A DNA stretch of 22,346 bases from Gp13-AA77 sp036521995 (GCA_036521995.1 DATDGR010000348.1:1-22346), one strand, 5' to 3'. Counted from the first letter of the stretch, positions 1-7,794 are shown. Notes: generated from the letters alone by a model not told the origin. Numbers and translations are program-made.

Positions 1-11
1 GGAACACAGCG

Positions 12-1778
12 ATGGCCGCTAGCGCTCACAAGCCCGCGCAGCCAGCGCAGCCCTCGATATCCTGGCTAAGACTGATGGTGCCGGTGGCCGTACTCGCTGC
101 GTCGTTGCTGCGCGCTGGCGGCTACGCCTCGCTCGCCGCCAAGCCTCCCGGGAGGTCAGGCTCTCCTCAACAGGTGTCGACGCCAGCAGGCGGCAGCCAG
201 CAAAGCGCGGCTGCGCCCAGTGGGGCTGCGAATATCGCGTCCGATGACCCGGTGGCAAGCCTCGCCGCCCAAGTCGCCCGCGTATACGCAGCCGTGGAAG
301 GCAACTACCTGGAGCCAGTCGATCCTGACCGGGCTCTCTTGGACGGCGCCATTCGACAGGCCCTCGCCCGGCTCGATCCGTTCTCCTCGTTTTTTGATCG
401 CGACCAATTCCGGCAACTTCAGGAGCAGCAGCGAGGTCAGACGCTGGGCTTCGGGTCCATCCTCTACTTGCAGCCTGGCAAGGTCCTGGTGATTTCCGCT
501 GCCCAAGGCTCACCCTCCTCCCGCGCAGGAATAGCGCCAGGAGACGAAATCGTGGCCGTTAACGGCACGCGCATCGCCGGCCTCGACCTGCAATCGCTGA
601 TCAGCGTGCTGCAGGGTGCCCGCTCCGGCCCGGTGCGGCTCAGTGTGCTGCATCCCGGCCGGGTCGTGTCTGAGGATATGAATCTGAAGCCGGCCGAGGT
701 TGCCTTGCCCACCGTCGACAAGGCCTTTCGTCTGAAGCCCGATATCGGCTACGTCCACCTGACGAGCTTTGAGTCGAAGACGCCTGACGAACTGTCGCAG
801 GCCCTTGAGCGGCTCGAAAGGGCAGAGCCCGCGCCGGCTCCGAACCCCGCCGTGGCCCAAGAAAAGACCAGCCGGCCGGGTTCGCAGGCGGGTTCTACCC
901 CCCAGCTTCGGGGGCTCATCCTGGACCTGCGCAACAATCACGGCGGCTTGGTCGATTCGGCGCTCGGCGTGGCCAGCCTGTTTCTGCCGCCGGGGCTTTC
1001 CGTGCTGACGATTCGCGGCCGCGTGCAGCCACCCCAGACAGCAACCACCGCCGAGCCTCCGAAGTCCTACCACACTTACCGCGGACCGCTGGTGGTACTG
1101 GTGAACGGCGAGACGGCCAGCGCCGCGGAGGTGGCGGCGGCGGCGCTCGAGGAGCACGACCGCGCCGTGATCGCGGGTGAGCCCACCTATGGCAAAGGCG
1201 TGGTGCAGAACGTGATCCCGCTCAGTGACGCCACGGGTCTGGCGCTCACGACGGCGCAGTATTTCACTCCGAGCGGCCGCTCTATCCAGCGCCCGATTCC
1301 CGGCACCGCGCTCGAGGCGATGGCGACCAGCCGGACCGGCGAGTCTTCCGGATTCCGCACCGACGACGGCCGTGAGCTTGCGGCCGGAGGCGGCGTCACC
1401 CCGGACGTGATCCTGCCTGGCCGCAGCCTCGATCCCTGGGTTCAGTTCCTCGAGCAGCGCGGCGCCTTCACCGATTTCGCCCTTGACTACCGCAGCGTGC
1501 ACGAGCAGGTTCCGCTCTCCTTTCAGCCCGATGATCAGACGCTCGGCGACTTCCAGGACTTCCTGCATCGCGGCGGCGTGCGGACGCCGGAGGAGTACTG
1601 GGATCGGGACCGTGATTATTTGAAGCTGCGCATCCGCGTGGAGCTCATGAACGTGGTCTACGGACTTCAGGTCGGCGACGAGGCGGATACGGAGGGAGAT
1701 CCTCAGGTGCAGGGCGCGGCCACGCTGTTCGGGCGCCTGAACGAGCTGCTGAAGCCTGCTAAGGAGCCCTCTCCCTAG
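12..1778 (+). CDS. S41 family C-terminal processing peptidase with PDZ domain
   Basis: The 588-residue product is a periplasmic serine protease of the CtpA/Prc type, which trims or degrades envelope proteins. A hydrophobic N-terminal segment (about residues 20-43) is a signal anchor. Residues 86-145 form the N-terminal helical region with LDPFSSFFD, the counterpart of the usual LDPHSxY motif. Residues about 145-225 are a PDZ domain (SRAGIAPGDEIVAVNG). The S41 core carries the catalytic serine in NGETASAAE (Ser370) and the general-base lysine in TYGKGVVQ (Lys395); the 25-residue spacing is the family norm. A Pro/Ala-rich stretch at about residues 275-300 is inserted inside the core and is low complexity. 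ATG at 12 is the only start visible; just 11 bases precede it, so an upstream start or operon partner cannot be excluded. Family assignment is strong; the substrate is unknown. Confidence 0.93.
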   Translation: MAASAHKPAQPAQPSISWLRLMVPVAVLAASLLRAGGYASLAAKPPGRSGSPQQVSTPAGGSQQSAAAPSGAANIASDDPVASLAAQVARVYAAVEGNYLEPVDPDRALLDGAIRQALARLDPFSSFFDRDQFRQLQEQQRGQTLGFGSILYLQPGKVLVISAAQGSPSSRAGIAPGDEIVAVNGTRIAGLDLQSLISVLQGARSGPVRLSVLHPGRVVSEDMNLKPAEVALPTVDKAFRLKPDIGYVHLTSFESKTPDELSQALERLERAEPAPAPNPAVAQEKTSRPGSQAGSTPQLRGLILDLRNNHGGLVDSALGVASLFLPPGLSVLTIRGRVQPPQTATTAEPPKSYHTYRGPLVVLVNGETASAAEVAAAALEEHDRAVIAGEPTYGKGVVQNVIPLSDATGLALTTAQYFTPSGRSIQRPIPGTALEAMATSRTGESSGFRTDDGRELAAGGGVTPDVILPGRSLDPWVQFLEQRGAFTDFALDYRSVHEQVPLSFQPDDQTLGDFQDFLHRGGVRTPEEYWDRDRDYLKLRIRVELMNVVYGLQVGDEADTEGDPQVQGAATLFGRLNELLKPAKEPSP

Positions 1779-2187
1779 CCTTAGCCGTTTCAGAAGTTCG
1801 CGTGCGTATTTCGAGCGACACACCATCCACGGGGGCCCCTTGCCGGCGGCGGGCGTTAGTTTCCGAGTGCCCCGTCATTCAAGCAATACCGTCAGAAATG
1901 ACAGCGCAGACCACATCGCCGGTTAGTTTCGACTACACGTCAAGGTAAAACGCATGGGATTCGCGGCCCAGCTGCTCTTTCTGAAACTCTAAGCGCTGTG
2001 GCATGACCGTGAACCCAGATGGGTTGTGGGAATGGGGATTTCCCAACAGTCACGGTCGTTCAACAGAGCCGCTTTCGAGACGCCGACAATGTCAGCTTTG
2101 CGCGCCGGTCCACTCCCGCTGTCACATTCGAGAGCCGCATTCCCGAGTCGCGAACGCCGAACTCTGGCGGTACGGCTGAAAGTGGCA
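1779..2187. other. Gap between convergent genes, no supported gene
   Basis: About 410 bases separate the 3' ends of the S41 peptidase (+) and the GlxA-type regulator (-). No convincing gene is present. The stretch holds a perfect 8-bp inverted repeat (listed separately), two copies of TTAGTTTC near 1857 and 1924, and a 23-codon minus-strand reading frame (2004-1933) whose peptide looks protein-like but matches nothing I recognise. Confidence 0.6.
2005..2057. repeat. 8-bp inverted repeat (possible hairpin)
   Basis: GACCGTGA at 2005-2012 is the exact reverse complement of TCACGGTC at 2050-2057. The 37-nt interior contains a second, imperfect stem (GTTGTGGGAA against TTCCCAAC). It lies about 130 nt past the stop of the minus-strand regulator and could end that transcript, but no U-run follows on either strand, so a classic intrinsic terminator is not supported. 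Confidence 0.4.
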
Positions 2188-3195
2188 TCAGGCCGCGCTA
2201 AAGCGCCCCCGATAGATGCTGGGAGCGATGCCAAAGTGGCGCTCAAAGGCGCGGCGAAAACTATCGGCGCTCGCAAAGCCGACCGAGTCGCCAACCCCTT
2301 CAATGGTGACGCTCGAAGACGATAAGCGGCGACGCGCTTCGTCGAGCCGCAGGTTCTCCACAAATTCTCCGGGAGTAACTCCGAAGGCGCTTTTGAAACG
2401 CCGCGTAAATTGGCGCGGCGAGAGGCAAGCCTTTGCAGCCAGCGTCTCCACCGATAGGTCTTGGTGAAGATGGGTGGTGATCCATGGCGCCAGGTCGGAG
2501 AGGCGGTCGTTCGAATTCATCTGAAACCGCAGAGGCTCGGAATATTGCTCCTGTCCCCCTGGACGCTTCAGGTACACCACCAGGTCGCGAGCGACGGCCA
2601 GGGCGATCTGGGGACCGTGATCTTCCTCGATCAATGCCAGCGCCAGATCGATTCCGGCAGTGATGCCGGCAGACGTATAAAACTGATCATCCTTGATAAA
2701 CAGCGGATTGGGGTCGAGGCGCAGTTTGGGAAAAAGTCTGGCAATCTCGCTGGTGAAGCGCCAGTGCGTGGTCACCCGCCGCCCATCCAGCAACCCGGTG
2801 GGCGCCAGCGCATAAATGCCGGTGCACACCGAAGCCACGCGCCGGATGCGGGGGGCGCGGGTTCTCAGCCAGTGTGCAACCCGCGCATTGGTTGCCGGAT
2901 GCAGCCGCAGCGCCTTTCCTCCCGGAACGATGACGGTATCCAGCGGTGGGGCGGCTGCGAGGATGCGATGCGGGCGGATTGCTATTCCCGACTCCGCGAC
3001 GAAGGCGCGGCGGCTCAGTCCCAGCACTAGGACTTCGTAGGCTGGCGCGGGGTCAGGCCGCTTGGAAGCCAGGTGCGATGACGCAATGCTGAAGGCATCC
3101 ATCGGCCCAACGATGTCGAGCGCCTGTACACCATCGTAACCGAGAATGCCAATCGTTTTCTTGGTCGAGAATGCCTGCCTAGGTTGAGCAGCCAT
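2188..3195 (-). CDS. GlxA-type transcriptional regulator (DJ-1/PfpI domain plus AraC HTH)
   Basis: The 335-residue product has an N-terminal DJ-1/PfpI (class I glutamine amidotransferase-like) domain at about residues 12-200, with the nucleophile-elbow cysteine in ASVCTGIYAL (Cys124). A C-terminal AraC/XylS double helix-turn-helix follows at about residues 235-333 (LSVETLAAKACLSPRQFTRR, then VGFASADSFRRAFERHFG). Such proteins are cytoplasmic regulators in which the DJ-1 domain serves as a ligand-sensing module. I chose the ATG at 3195, which begins 4 nt after the stop of the upstream DJ-1-YHS gene and suggests translational coupling. A longer TTG-started frame to 3306 overlaps that gene and adds an Arg-rich tail without homology. 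The tandem pairing of two DJ-1-domain genes implies the regulator controls, or senses the same ligand as, its exported partner; the ligand is unknown. Confidence 0.9.
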   Translation of the reverse strand: MAAQPRQAFSTKKTIGILGYDGVQALDIVGPMDAFSIASSHLASKRPDPAPAYEVLVLGLSRRAFVAESGIAIRPHRILAAAPPLDTVIVPGGKALRLHPATNARVAHWLRTRAPRIRRVASVCTGIYALAPTGLLDGRRVTTHWRFTSEIARLFPKLRLDPNPLFIKDDQFYTSAGITAGIDLALALIEEDHGPQIALAVARDLVVYLKRPGGQEQYSEPLRFQMNSNDRLSDLAPWITTHLHQDLSVETLAAKACLSPRQFTRRFKSAFGVTPGEFVENLRLDEARRRLSSSSVTIEGVGDSVGFASADSFRRAFERHFGIAPSIYRGRFSAA

Positions 3196-3199
3196 CGGT

Positions 3200-4141
3200 T
3201 CAGAGCCACTTCTCCGGCGCCGCATCAAAAGCGGCCTTGTGACCGGGGGAACAAAAATAGTAGGTCCGACCTTCATAGACGGAAGTCGGCGACGTCGCGC
3301 GGTCAACCTCCATGAAGCATACCGGACAGAGCGGATGCTCGTCCGTAGAAACGGCGGCTTTCAAATAAACTGCGTTAACGCCAGGATCCATCCATCCCTG
3401 TCCCTGGTATTCCATGTTGTAGGCCGTGTCGGCGGCAGCCTTGTGCCCGAAATAGCGCTCAACCACGCGTAATGCCAGGTCAATGCCCGAGGAAAGCCCA
3501 CCGGAAGTCGCGACGTTTCCCGCTTCGACGAACCTCACTCCGCGCTTGACTTGAATATCCGGGAATTGCATTGCAAATTCACCGTATTCGCTGTGGTGAG
3601 TGGTGGCCGCTTTGCCCGATAACAATCCGGTCTTGGCAAGAATAAACGCTCCCGTACAAACCGACATCGTGACATCGGCGTGACGTGAAGCAGTCCTGAT
3701 CCACTTCAGCATGGCCTCGCTGCCGCCGTTTTGCGCGGGAATCACAATGACTCTCGGTGCCGGAGCGCTGGCAAATGTATAGTCCGGGGTAATCTTCATC
3801 CCACCTGAGGTCTTGACGGTGGCCATGGTCTCGGCCACGGTGAACAAGCGGAAAGGCATTTGCTCGTCCATAGTCCGGCCGCGTGATGGGACCCACACAT
3901 CCTGAAACACCTGCCAGGGGCCGGCGAGGTCGATCATCACCGTGCCGGTGGAGATCACGAATGCGACAGGAATTTGCCCGTTGCGCGGCGGCGTCAGCGG
4001 GTTCAGAACGCCATCGGGTGCGTTGCTGGCTTCCTGATGAGATTTGGCCGTGACGGGTAACAGCCCGCTTTGGCAGAAAGCCGGAATTGCGACCAGCGCC
4101 GCAAACGCGCCCGATTCATGAATGAATTGTCGGCGTTTCAT
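3200..4141 (-). CDS. Tat-exported DJ-1/PfpI protein with C-terminal YHS-like domain
   Basis: The 313-residue product starts with a twin-arginine signal (KRRQFIHESG, then a hydrophobic stretch to about residue 26). Residues about 56-240 form a DJ-1/PfpI domain with the nucleophile-elbow motif MSVCTGAFILAKTGLLSG (Cys162), close to that of the adjacent regulator and of isonitrile-hydratase-like members. Residues 270-313 resemble a YHS domain: CPVC (Cys272, Cys275) followed by YYFCSPGHKAAF, where the second cysteine of the usual FCSxxC is histidine. YHS domains are small metal-binding modules, so this is an exported DJ-1 protein with a likely metal or redox site. ATG at 4141 is preceded by GGAGAGGAGCG; the longer TTG frame from 4171 would place that Shine-Dalgarno sequence inside the coding region. 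Enzymatic activity cannot be read from the sequence. Confidence 0.86.
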   Translation of the reverse strand: MKRRQFIHESGAFAALVAIPAFCQSGLLPVTAKSHQEASNAPDGVLNPLTPPRNGQIPVAFVISTGTVMIDLAGPWQVFQDVWVPSRGRTMDEQMPFRLFTVAETMATVKTSGGMKITPDYTFASAPAPRVIVIPAQNGGSEAMLKWIRTASRHADVTMSVCTGAFILAKTGLLSGKAATTHHSEYGEFAMQFPDIQVKRGVRFVEAGNVATSGGLSSGIDLALRVVERYFGHKAAADTAYNMEYQGQGWMDPGVNAVYLKAAVSTDEHPLCPVCFMEVDRATSPTSVYEGRTYYFCSPGHKAAFDAAPEKWL

Positions 4142-4179
4142 GTGATTCGCTCCTCTCCCGAACGGGCCCAACGTCCTTC

Positions 4180-4235
4180 AGGGTAAGGCATGAGCCTGGC
4201 GTCAGCAATGACATTAGTCCGACATTTTAGGACAT
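4180..4235 (-). promoter_or_regulatory. Candidate promoter with three phased direct repeats (AraC-type operator)
   Basis: On the minus strand a -35-like TTGCTG (4208-4203) and a -10-like TACCCT (4185-4180) are separated by 17 nt, upstream of the ATG at 4141. Directly behind the -35 box the pentamer GACAT (plus-strand sense) occurs at 4210-4214, 4221-4225 and 4231-4235. The steps of 11 and 10 bp place the copies on one DNA face. AraC-family regulators commonly bind phased direct repeats abutting -35, so the natural reading is an autoregulatory site for the GlxA-type regulator. The repeats are seen directly; the promoter and binding role are inferred. Confidence 0.42.
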
Positions 4236-4330
4236 CGAGCGCAACCCATGGAGGTGTGAAAAGCTCGGGTAACTTCGGCGTGCAGCCGAATCACCTGACC
4301 CACGCGGATGGCGGGTACCTTGATGAGTGG

Positions 4331-4553
4331 GCCGCCTCCAAGGCGGTCACTGGCATCCCGCGCTTGCTTTCCAGTACCCTTGCGCTCGGAACCCCGCAGG
4401 GTTCCAATTGAGTAGCCGTGGGCAAGGGCACGCTTTTGGTGCCCGCCGCCCACGGATAACGCCCCCTGAGTCTGACCGACCCTGAAGGGGTCGAACCGTT
4501 CGGCCCCACCAGGGCCGAGAGGCTTTTAAGCTGACCGTGGGTTTCGCCCACGG
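4331..4553. repeat. Cluster of seven hairpins (REP/BIME-like or structured RNA)
   Basis: The gap between 4142 and 4765 carries no supported gene but packs consecutive stems: CCGCC/GGCGG (4332-4346), GGAACCC/GGGTTCC (4388-4405), CCGTGGGC/GCCCACGG (4416-4455) enclosing GGGCAC/GTGCCC (4426-4444), CGACCC/GGGTCG (4477-4493), TCGGCCC/GGGCCGA (4500-4518) and CCGTGGG/CCCACGG (4535-4553). All pairings are perfect. Two stems share the CCGTGG core with hairpins at 7767 and 21857-21939. The cluster may be a repetitive palindromic element or a folded RNA; nothing decides between them. The remaining flanks (4236-4330, 4554-4700) show nothing further. Confidence 0.6.
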
Positions 4554-4765
4554 CCACTCATGTCGCTGCCCTCCGAGGAGCCAACGGAACGGTCAAACCG
4601 GCTCAACCGCGGCGTCGCGGACGAAAACGCCTTGCCGGGTTCGGTCTGTCTGGTCGCTACATCCGAATGTTCATGAAACGTCCGAGTGGGATATGATTAT
4701 TGAGAATTCGTAACGAAGACGTGCTTTTCAAGGCGTGAGGTACTGGCTTCCAAGGAGAAAAGCTC

Positions 4766-6847
4766 ATGAAACGCGATCCGTCGATTATGCCGAACCTAGG
4801 CCTTGCACATGCCGTGGCCGTGGTGTTTGTCCTGACGCTGGCCCAGTCACTTGCCGCACAAGTTGGCGCTACCTACTATGTGTCAAAAACAGGCAGCAAC
4901 AGTAATCCCGGGACCATCGGCGCACCTTGGCTCACCATCCAGCACGCAGCGAATTCGGTCTCGGCAGGCGCCACGGTCTACGTCTTCGCGGGAGTCTACC
5001 ACGAGGCTGTCAGTTTTCCGAGGTCTGGAACGGCCTCAGCTCGGATCACATTCCGCAGCTATCCCGGACAGACTGCGGTGATTGACGGGACCGGCGTGAG
5101 CTGCTGCACGTCGAACGGGACAGAGGGTCTCATTACTATCGTCAACCAAAGTTATCTCACGATCAGTGGATTTGAGATCCGCGATTTCACGACCAACAAT
5201 CCCGCGTACGTTCCGTCTGGCGTCTGGATCACGGGCTCGGGTACTGGCGTCCGGATTCTGAACAATCTGGTGCACAACATCACGACCTCATCGGAAGAGA
5301 ACGGCAACGCTTTCGGCATCTCCGTTTACGGGACCTCGAAAACGCCCATCACGCAGTTGGTCATCAGCGGCAACGAGGTATACGACCTGAGAACCGGCGA
5401 GAGCGAATCGGTGAACGTGGATGGGAACGTGACGTACTTCGCCATCACCAATAACCTCGTACATGACAACGACAACATCGGCATCGACGTGATTGGATAT
5501 GAAGGCGTGGGTCCCGTCGGCTACGACGAGGCCATGTACGGCGAGGTCAGCGGGAATACGATCTATAACATCAGCGGAATCACGAATCCCGGTGAGGGCT
5601 ACGAATACGACGCCGACGGACTCTACTGCGACGGGTGCGCCTATGTCACGTTCGAGCGGAACCTGATCTTCCAGGTCGACTACGGCATCGAGACCACCAG
5701 CGAAAATCAAGTATGCCAGGCCAACGGGACCGAGTGGTCCGGGCCAAACAGTACCGGAACCCCAGGTAAGGGCAAGTTCCCGTGCTACGGCAGGTACGCT
5801 ACCGTGCGCAACAACATCTTCTACAACTCCAATGCCTGCGGCAACTCGATCGGCGGTTATGCGGCCGCGTCGCGGAACGGCGGCCCGAGCAATGGAGGAG
5901 GCAGCAGCTACCACGACGTGTTCGTGAACAACACTCTGTACAACAACGCGACCCAACCGGGCAACCCATCGGAAGGCGGCGCAACCGGCGAATTCCAGAT
6001 TCAGTATCAGGTGGGCAGCGCTCAGGGGGACATCTACGAAAACAACGTTGTCTACGCCGGTCCATACAATACCTGGATCTTCAGCTACGTCCCCTTTTCG
6101 CAGAGGTACCCTGCCCCGCCGGCGACCCTCAATTGGAACCTGTACAATTCGGCCGCAGGGTACGTGGAAGGAACGTCGATCTGGTGGGGTGATGTGAACA
6201 CCTACACGAGTTTCGCAAGTTGGCAGACTTCCGGCGGGGAAGACGCAAACTCCTTGAACACCGATCCCCTCTTTGTCCAATTGGAAGGCACGCCTCCCGA
6301 CTTTGACACGGTCCCCTCTTCTCCGGCCGTGGGCGCCGGCAGCACCGGTCTCTCGTGCAGCGTTGGCTGGTGCGATCCCAACGGTAGCTCCCCCAACTCC
6401 ATCTATGGCAGCACCGACTATATCGGGAACCCCCGCACGAACGCCTCGAACATTGACATTGGCGCCTACGAAAACACGGGAGTCACACTCGAGAACTCAC
6501 TGACCGTGAATCTCACCGCCGGGACGTACACTCTCCTGCCGGGTCAGTCGACCACTCTGACGGTCACGGTGTCCGCCAGTCCCGGCGGCGGCGGCGTGCC
6601 GAGCGGTACGGTGGACGTAATGCTTGGGTCGACCTTGCTGCAAGAGCAAACGCTGCTGCCGGCCGGCGCCACCGAGTCTGCGGCAAGCCTGCCGCTTAGC
6701 GCGACACAGCTCGCGCCAGGCGCCAACACCTTAACGGCAGTGTACTCGGGGAATTCGATTGCGCCGTGTTGTCCTGTATCGGGACCACCGGTTCCGGTCT
6801 ACGGAAGCTCGACTTCGGTGCCAATCACCGTGACGAAAAAGCGGTAG
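4766..6847 (+). CDS. Secreted right-handed beta-helix protein with C-terminal Ig-like (Big_3-type) domain
   Basis: The 693-residue product has an N-terminal signal peptide (about residues 1-31, ending SLAAQ). It then shows the hallmark opening of DUF1565/pectate-lyase-like beta-helix proteins (TYYVSKTGSNSNPGT, then APWLTIQHAANSVSAGATVY). The middle (about 100-560) is rich in short strand-turn units such as LVISGNEVYDL, FAITNNLVHDN and NNIFYNSNACG, as expected of parallel beta-helix coils. Residues about 575-690 form a bacterial Ig-like fold (PGQSTTLTVTVS, then PSGTVDVMLGS). Such proteins act outside the cell on polysaccharides, but catalytic residues cannot be assigned by eye, so no lyase activity is claimed. 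AAGGAG at 4752-4757 fixes the ATG at 4766. Cysteine pairs (SCCTS, PCCPV) and CDGC are unusual and may form disulfides. A short GACGG/CCGTC stem lies just past the stop. Confidence 0.83.
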   Translation: MKRDPSIMPNLGLAHAVAVVFVLTLAQSLAAQVGATYYVSKTGSNSNPGTIGAPWLTIQHAANSVSAGATVYVFAGVYHEAVSFPRSGTASARITFRSYPGQTAVIDGTGVSCCTSNGTEGLITIVNQSYLTISGFEIRDFTTNNPAYVPSGVWITGSGTGVRILNNLVHNITTSSEENGNAFGISVYGTSKTPITQLVISGNEVYDLRTGESESVNVDGNVTYFAITNNLVHDNDNIGIDVIGYEGVGPVGYDEAMYGEVSGNTIYNISGITNPGEGYEYDADGLYCDGCAYVTFERNLIFQVDYGIETTSENQVCQANGTEWSGPNSTGTPGKGKFPCYGRYATVRNNIFYNSNACGNSIGGYAAASRNGGPSNGGGSSYHDVFVNNTLYNNATQPGNPSEGGATGEFQIQYQVGSAQGDIYENNVVYAGPYNTWIFSYVPFSQRYPAPPATLNWNLYNSAAGYVEGTSIWWGDVNTYTSFASWQTSGGEDANSLNTDPLFVQLEGTPPDFDTVPSSPAVGAGSTGLSCSVGWCDPNGSSPNSIYGSTDYIGNPRTNASNIDIGAYENTGVTLENSLTVNLTAGTYTLLPGQSTTLTVTVSASPGGGGVPSGTVDVMLGSTLLQEQTLLPAGATESAASLPLSATQLAPGANTLTAVYSGNSIAPCCPVSGPPVPVYGSSTSVPITVTKKR

Positions 6848-6942
6848 GACCGACGGGGCCGTCCTTTGCTACAGTTTTGGGGTGTGTGGCAAAGATTGGA
6901 GACAGGACGAGGATCGGCTCGGACGGCCACCGAGGAGCGAGT

Positions 6943-7110
6943 TCAGGCACCGAGGCCGAACGTGCGATCGATGAACCTGTTCTGCACTCGGATGTCTCCC
7001 CTTGTCACCCACGGAACCTGGCCCTTCCCAATCTTGTGCATGGTTTCGTAACCTTGAATCGTCCTCCCGGGCACAATTGAACTCCCGGAAATGCTGCTTG
7101 GCACGGATCA
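6943..7110 (-). pseudogene. Decayed C-terminal fragment of an IS6-like transposase
   Basis: Read on the minus strand, about 7110-7065 encodes RAKQHFREFNCAR. A +1 frame change then continues as RTIQGYETMHKIGKGQV and later QNRFIDRTFGLGA, stopping at 6943-6945. Joined, these resemble the C-terminus of IS6-family DDE transposases, which typically read FxxF..A.RTIQGYE.MHMIRKGQ. No start, no N-terminal half and no terminal repeats are seen, so it is a frameshifted remnant. The continuous minus-strand frame across 6869-7249 is otherwise unrecognisable. The family assignment rests on memory of the motif. Confidence 0.55.
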
Positions 7111-7150
7111 GACCGGCCTGCCACCAACGGTCGAGCGTCCGGGGCCCGAA

Positions 7151-7180
7151 ACCTGGCAAAACCGGCCAAAACTGGCCAAA
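7151..7180. repeat. 10-bp tandem repeat, three copies
   Basis: Three consecutive decamers, ACCTGGCAAA, ACCGGCCAAA and ACTGGCCAAA, run from 7151 to 7180, followed by a partial ACCGACC. The array sits just upstream (in minus-strand sense) of the transposase remnant. The 10-bp period equals one helical turn; function is unknown. Confidence 0.6.
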
Positions 7181-7399
7181 ACCGACCCGTTTTTGCCTCA
7201 CAACGGGCGGCCTGAGTGCGACTTCATAAGATAACCCTTTCCGTATCATTAACTTGCTGGGATATTCCTAAGATCATCCCTAAGTCATTCCCTATCAATA
7301 AGATGCTGGGTTCGTTCGACGCCTCTGGCAAACTTCTGTTGATTCTAAAGGACCTCTTGGCTTCGATCGTACATTTTTCGATAAAATTTTCGCGCTGCC

Positions 7400-7517
7400 C
7401 TCCCGGACCCGATACCGAACGCCAGACAGGGATGCAGGCGAACGCTCGCGATTTGCCGCCAGCTTGGCGGCGGCGAGCGTAGGCGATTTGACCATCGACA
7501 TAAGCGGTCTCCTTCAT
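7400..7517 (-). pseudogene. Possible remnant of an IS3-family OrfA start
   Basis: A minus-strand frame starting at ATG 7517, with AAGAAGG upstream, begins MKETAYVDGQIAYARRRQAG. This resembles the common IS3-family OrfA opening in which MKK...QIAYALRQAE leads into a helix-turn-helix. The likeness fades after about 20-30 residues and no OrfB or inverted repeats are found. The frame continues to 7224 without recognisable features. Treat as a tentative call. Confidence 0.3.
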
Positions 7518-7563
7518 AGGCCTTCTTGGCCGTTCAAGTTCAGGTTCCAGCTATTCCCGGGTG

Positions 7564-7592
7564 GCGCCTACGTCGTCTTATGATGTAGGCGC
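7564..7592. repeat. Perfect 8-bp hairpin
   Basis: GCGCCTAC (7564-7571) pairs exactly with GTAGGCGC (7585-7592) across a 13-nt loop. It lies in the non-coding stretch between the decayed transposase pieces and the hicBA pair. No U-run follows. It could be part of a palindromic element or a former insertion-sequence end. Confidence 0.5.
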
Positions 7593-7766
7593 GGCTGGGC
7601 ACGGCCGGGCAAGTTCATGATCGGGCGCAGGAGTTGAGAACTCAAGTCAAGCCTTGGTCAATCGTCGGTCAATTATTCGGGACTCGTCGTCGAGGAGCTG
7701 GCAGAGCGAGGTAGCCTCGACGAGCGCTTTTCTCGTCGTAGGTTCTTTGGACGTCGGAACAAAGGC

Positions 7767-7794
7767 CCACGGCGAGAAGATACGCTCGCCGTGG
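7767..7794. repeat. CCACGGCGAG hairpin, copy of the element at 21913-21939
   Basis: CCACGGCGAG (7767-7776) and CTCGCCGTGG (7785-7794) form a perfect 10-bp stem with loop AAGATACG. The same ten-base arms recur 14 kb away at 21913-21939 in inverted orientation, and read in that sense the loop also begins AA. This marks a dispersed REP-like family rather than a chance palindrome. The surrounding 7593-7980 has no supported gene. Confidence 0.65.

Noticed and set aside
510..1826. 438-codon minus-strand open frame opposite the S41 peptidase
   Set aside because: It mirrors a well-supported protease gene, is Arg/His/Leu-rich and shows no domain; a GC-rich antisense artefact.
1933..2004. 23-codon minus-strand frame encoding MPQRLEFQKEQLGRESHA
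   Set aside because: Peptide looks protein-like and could be a gene tail, but it is too short, has no ribosome binding site and matches nothing known to me.
5288..6280. 330-codon minus-strand frame opposite the beta-helix gene
   Set aside because: Composition (Val/Asp/Gly-rich) follows from the repetitive sense strand; no start signal or motif.
7151..7180. CRISPR array
   Set aside because: The repeats are contiguous decamers without spacers.
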